The notes beneath the pieces are model-generated. The model was not told the origin of the DNA and ran no database searches. It saw only the letters and a program-made list of their open reading frames with translations. 8,734 nucleotides of DNA from an uncultured Ruminococcus sp. (GTDB lineage: Bacteria; Bacillota; Clostridia; Oscillospirales; Ruminococcaceae): contig CAMWUB010000043.1 of NCBI GenBank assembly GCA_947177345.1, forward strand, positions 1 through 8,734, in the 5' to 3' direction. Positions within the stretch are counted from its first letter, which is position 1; each line of letters opens with the position of its first letter. A program made the position numbers and the translations under genes. Below, piece by piece: positions 5,981 through 8,734 of the stretch.

Positions 5981-6536
5981 TGCCTTTTTCCTCCGAAAGC
6001 ATATCACGGACTTCCATAAGACAGAAGCCAAGTAAATTTTCGCCGTTCCAAACAGCCGGATTTTCAATACCGGTTGTATTTGCAGGCATACCTATACCCC
6101 ATATCTTATCATACGGACTTGCTTCAACAAGAATACGTTTTCCGGTTTTCAACAGAAACTCTTTCAATTCCGGATTCTGTGAGAATTTAGCGTAATTTCC
6201 CTTTATGACAATATCTGTCTTGTGTTCGTTCCATATTTTTTCATTGAAATTCCGTATTTTTCTGCCAAGTGCCTTAAACTCCTTAGGGTGTTTCGCCAAC
6301 ATTATTTCTTTATTTATTTCAGTATCACCGAAAAGTAAAGCCTTTTGTGACATCATATACTGTTCAGCGGTGGAGTATTCCACGCCGTCGACGGTGAACT
6401 TACAGTTATACCACTGACTTAGACAGGTCTTAGTAATCGTACCGTCCGGTGATGGTGTATGTCCCCAGAAAAAAACATATTTTAATTTTTCTTTTTTATT
6501 AAATCTTTCACATACGTCTGTTACTGAATATTTCAT
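5973..6536 (-). CDS. NADAR family (YbiA-like) N-glycosidase
   Basis: This 187-residue soluble protein belongs to the NADAR/YbiA family (COG3236). Visible hallmarks are FFWGHTP (22-28), LSQWYNCKF (39-47), the helix motif YSTAEQYMMSQKA (54-66, with the conserved Glu58), NEKIWNEH (98-105, Trp102), GNYAKFSQNPELKEFLLKTG (113-132), LVEASPYDKIWGIG (136-149, Asp143 and Trp146) and WNGENLLGFCLMEVRD (163-178). The conserved Glu, Trp and Asp positions are all present, so it looks active. Family members cleave N-glycosidic bonds: some act on riboflavin-pathway intermediates, others remove ADP-ribose from guanine. The start lies one base after the uvrB stop, with GGAAG (6545-6549) 8 nt upstream inside uvrB. 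The end overlaps uvrA by 8 nt. This placement between two excision-repair genes suggests a nucleic-acid substrate, which is inference. No riboflavin gene is nearby. Confidence 0.92.
   Translation of the reverse strand: MKYSVTDVCERFNKKEKLKYVFFWGHTPSPDGTITKTCLSQWYNCKFTVDGVEYSTAEQYMMSQKALLFGDTEINKEIMLAKHPKEFKALGRKIRNFNEKIWNEHKTDIVIKGNYAKFSQNPELKEFLLKTGKRILVEASPYDKIWGIGMPANTTGIENPAVWNGENLLGFCLMEVRDMLSEEKGND
5990..5994 (-). promoter_or_regulatory. Ribosome binding site fixing the uvrA start
   Basis: GGAGG read leftward lies 9 nt before the ATG at 5978-5980, inside the last codons of the NADAR gene. It supports this start over the upstream in-frame Met at 6067. Confidence 0.8.
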
Positions 6537-6537
6537 A

Positions 6538-8499
6538 TTATTTACTTCCTTTCAGTTCATTAATCTTGTCACGTAAATATATAGCGTGTTCAAACTCCAA
6601 CATTTTGGCGGAAATTTTCATTTCTTCTGTGAGTTTTTCTATAAGTTCGTTACGTTCCTTAGCGGTCAGCTTTTTGTTGCCGGATTTTTCAAGTTTTTTC
6701 TTAGATGTTATTTCCAGTACATCACGGACATCTTTAATAATAGTCTCCGGAGTTATACCATGTTCCTGATTGTACGCTATCTGTAAATTCCGACGGCGTT
6801 CAGTCTCGATTATCGCACGTTCCATAGAACCGGTTACCTCGTCGGCGTACATAATGACCTGTCCGTGATTATTTCTTGCAACACGTCCGATAGTCTGAAT
6901 CAATGACGTTTCACTTCTCAAAAAGCCCTCTTTGTCCGCATCGAGTATGGCAACTAAACTTACTTCCGGAATATCCAGCCCCTCACGGAGCAGGTTTATC
7001 CCTACAAGAACGTCAAATATACCGTTCCGCAAATCCCTGATAATTTCCATACGTTCTATAGTGTCGATATCATGGTGCATATAGCGGATTTTCACACCCA
7101 TACGGTCATAATATTCCGTGAGATTTTCCGCCATTTTCTTTGTAAGTGTCGTAATAAGTACACGTTCATTTTTTGCGATACGCTTGTTAATTTCTGAAAA
7201 TAAATCGTCTATCTGTCCTACCGTCGATTTGACTGTTATTTCAGGGTCAACTAGTCCGGTGGGTCTTATTACCTGCTCCACGATTATATCAGTTTTTTCA
7301 CGTTCCAGTTTCGACGGTGTTGCACTGACGTATATAGCCTGATTTATATGTGCGTTGAACTCCTCAAAATTTAACGGTCTGTTATCGAATGCACTCGGCA
7401 GGCGGAATCCATAGTCAATAAGAGTTGTTTTTCTTGCACGGTCACCGGCGTACATTGCACGTACTTGTGGCAATGTTACGTGACTTTCGTCTACTATCAA
7501 CAGAAAATCTTCAGGGAAATGGTCAAGTAAAGTCTGCGGAGTACTTCCGGCAGGTCTTCCGGCAAGTATCCGTGAATAATTTTCCACACCGCTACAGTAG
7601 CCTACTTCACGTAACATTTCCATATCATAATGTGTCCGCTGTTCTATTCTCTGAGCCTCTATAAGTTTATTGTTTGCCGTGAAATAGTCTATACGTTCAG
7701 CGAGTTCCCTGTCTATCTCCTCAAGGGCTGATTCTATTCTGTCGTCGCTTACTACATAATGCGATGCCGGAAATATCGCTACATGACTTACTACCGCTTT
7801 TACCTCACCGGTGACGGCGTTTATTTCTGAAATACGGTCTATCTCGTCGCCGAAGTACTCCACACGGATTGCGGTATCACTCGACATTGCCGGAAATATT
7901 TCCACAACATCGCCACGTACACGGAATTTATTTCTTTCAAAAGCTATGTCGTTTCTTTCGTATCGGATTTTTACAAGTTCGTTTATAAGCTGTTCACGAG
8001 GTTTTTCCGTACCCTGACGTATCGAAACTACCATAGACCTGTATTCTTCCGGACTTCCCAACGAATATATACACGAAACACTCGCTACTATTATGACATC
8101 ACGACGCTCCGCAAGAGCAGTAGTAGCAGAGTGCCGGAGTTTGTCTATTTCTTCGTTTATTGAGGAATCCTTTTCAATGTAACTATCCGTACTCGGTACG
8201 TATGCTTCCGGCTGATAGTAGTCATAATATGATACAAAATATTCTACCGCATTTTCAGGGAAAAATTCCCGAAATTCCGCACATAACTGACCGGCGAGTA
8301 TCTTATTATGAGCAAGTACAAGTGTAGGCTTGTTTACACGTGCTATGACATTCGCCATTGTGAAAGTCTTTCCTGAACCTGTCACGCCTAACAGAATCTG
8401 TTCTTTCTGTCCGGATTGTATACCCTTTACGAGTTTATCAATAGCTTGTGGCTGGTCACCGGCGGGGGCGTACTTTGAATGAAGTATAAAATTTTTCAT
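6538..8499 (-). CDS. uvrB: UvrABC excinuclease subunit B
   Basis: UvrB verifies the lesion after loading by UvrA and recruits UvrC for dual incision. The protein has 653 residues, close to the family norm. In order, I see GDQPQAI (14-20), Walker A GVTGSGKT (38-45), the damage-wedge beta-hairpin region YYDYYQPEAYVPSTDSYIEK (91-110), the UvrB interaction domain, Walker B DESH (337-340), the helicase motif region SATPSKLE (392-399), GINLLREGLDIPEV (500-513), motif VI QTIGRVARN (535-543) and a C-terminal UVR domain (about 613-650) for UvrC contact. The start ATG directly abuts the TAA stop of the upstream hsdS (TAAATG), and the AAGGAG ribosome binding site (8509-8514) is made of hsdS codons. The NADAR gene starts one base after its stop. 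No promoter gap precedes it, so transcription must come from within or before hsdS. No uvrC is in the window. Confidence 0.98.
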   Translation of the reverse strand: MKNFILHSKYAPAGDQPQAIDKLVKGIQSGQKEQILLGVTGSGKTFTMANVIARVNKPTLVLAHNKILAGQLCAEFREFFPENAVEYFVSYYDYYQPEAYVPSTDSYIEKDSSINEEIDKLRHSATTALAERRDVIIVASVSCIYSLGSPEEYRSMVVSIRQGTEKPREQLINELVKIRYERNDIAFERNKFRVRGDVVEIFPAMSSDTAIRVEYFGDEIDRISEINAVTGEVKAVVSHVAIFPASHYVVSDDRIESALEEIDRELAERIDYFTANNKLIEAQRIEQRTHYDMEMLREVGYCSGVENYSRILAGRPAGSTPQTLLDHFPEDFLLIVDESHVTLPQVRAMYAGDRARKTTLIDYGFRLPSAFDNRPLNFEEFNAHINQAIYVSATPSKLEREKTDIIVEQVIRPTGLVDPEITVKSTVGQIDDLFSEINKRIAKNERVLITTLTKKMAENLTEYYDRMGVKIRYMHHDIDTIERMEIIRDLRNGIFDVLVGINLLREGLDIPEVSLVAILDADKEGFLRSETSLIQTIGRVARNNHGQVIMYADEVTGSMERAIIETERRRNLQIAYNQEHGITPETIIKDVRDVLEITSKKKLEKSGNKKLTAKERNELIEKLTEEMKISAKMLEFEHAIYLRDKINELKGSK

Positions 8500-8734
8500 T
8501 TATTTCAACTCCTTAAAAGTCAGAAGTTTATCCCTGTAGTATTCGTATTGCTTTTTGTGTGCCTTAATTTCGGCAGGGATTCCTTTTGTGAGGTTATTGC
8601 AGAGGGTATCAAATTTATCAAATATATTTACTATTCTTTCCTGCTCCTCAATCGGCGGTACAGGAATTTTTATTTTTTCTATAACATTACGTGAAATACG
8701 TGGTATACTTGCTTTACGTATATGTGATTTAATA
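8500..8734 (-). CDS. hsdS: Type I restriction-modification specificity subunit HsdS, C-terminal end (partial)
   Basis: Reading leftward from the right window edge, an open frame of 77 codons ends in TAA at 8500-8502. It contains SIPRISRNVIEKIKIPVPP, IEEQERIVNIFDKFDTLC, LTKGIPAEIKAHKKQYEYY and RDKLLTFKELK. This is the usual C-terminal end of HsdS: the close of the second target-recognition domain, the I-P-x-PP-xx-EQ-x-xIV turn, and the conserved coiled-coil helix that holds the HsdM subunits. HsdS sets the DNA target sequence of type I restriction-modification complexes. The 5' part, and any hsdM and hsdR, lie outside the window. The stop codon touches the uvrB start with no gap. Whether this is a full-length gene or a remnant cannot be judged from the tail alone. 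Confidence 0.88.
   Translation of the reverse strand, partial: IKSHIRKASIPRISRNVIEKIKIPVPPIEEQERIVNIFDKFDTLCNNLTKGIPAEIKAHKKQYEYYRDKLLTFKELK
8509..8514 (-). promoter_or_regulatory. uvrB ribosome binding site embedded in hsdS codons
   Basis: AAGGAG, read leftward, lies 9 nt before the uvrB ATG. It is formed by the Lys and Glu codons of the HsdS tail LLTFKELK. The translation signal of a repair gene is thus part of the preceding restriction gene. Confidence 0.8.

Noticed and set aside
5981..6067. Upstream in-frame start that would lengthen UvrA by 29 residues.
   Set aside because: The extra residues do not resemble any UvrA N-terminus, overlap the NADAR gene, and the Met at 5980 has a strong ribosome binding site 9 nt upstream.
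8593..8621. Promoter-like pair TTGATA / AATAAC with a 17-base spacer within hsdS, read leftward.
   Set aside because: The -10 matches only four of six bases and the stretch is AT-rich coding sequence, so a chance match is likely. It is kept only as a note in the SOS finding.
8479..8694. Rightward 71-codon frame opposite the hsdS tail.
   Set aside because: It is antisense to recognisable HsdS and uvrB coding sequence and its product resembles no family.
1..8734. CRISPR arrays, tRNA or rRNA genes, insertion sequences and attachment sites.
   Set aside because: No regularly spaced repeats, cloverleaf-like sequence, transposase or integrase coding region was seen on either strand.

Overview
The window looks like chromosomal DNA from a low-to-moderate GC member of the Clostridia. 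A Ruminococcus-like Oscillospiraceae genome is my best guess. The reasons are the strong AGGAGG ribosome binding sites, TATAAT-type promoters, AT-rich gaps, a 450-residue clostridial-type glutamate dehydrogenase, DUF1292 and DUF5662 family genes, and a uvrB-uvrA gene order. This assignment is inference, since no rRNA or other taxonomic marker is present. Genes fill almost all of the window and no gene-free stretch exceeds 300 bases.

Left part (1-3161). gdhA, a hexameric-type and probably NADP-dependent glutamate dehydrogenase, reads rightward from a promoter at the left edge and ends at a strong intrinsic terminator. Two tandem DUF1292 paralogues read leftward towards it. Their promoter lies back to back with the promoter of a rightward 59-codon gene of unknown function, which has its own terminator. 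Next is a rightward monocistronic DUF5662 gene with HD-like histidine/aspartate motifs. A near-perfect palindrome closes it and also serves the convergent uvrA gene.

Right part (3164-8734). A tightly packed leftward gene string reads, in transcription order: the 3' end of a type I restriction-modification specificity gene (hsdS, cut by the window edge), uvrB, a NADAR (YbiA-like) N-glycosidase gene, and uvrA. The junctions are 0 nt (TAAATG), 1 nt and an 8-nt overlap (ATGACTGA), and each downstream ribosome binding site lies inside the preceding gene. This is a translationally coupled unit with no intergenic room for a promoter.

The most interesting point is the NADAR gene between the two damage-recognition genes of nucleotide excision repair, directly behind a restriction-modification gene. 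NADAR proteins act on N-glycosidic bonds. Some are known to remove ADP-ribose from guanine, and ADP-ribosylated DNA bases are lesions that excision repair can process. A combined direct-reversal plus excision module against ADP-ribosylated (or otherwise N-glycosidically modified) DNA is a testable idea. It is not shown by the sequence alone.
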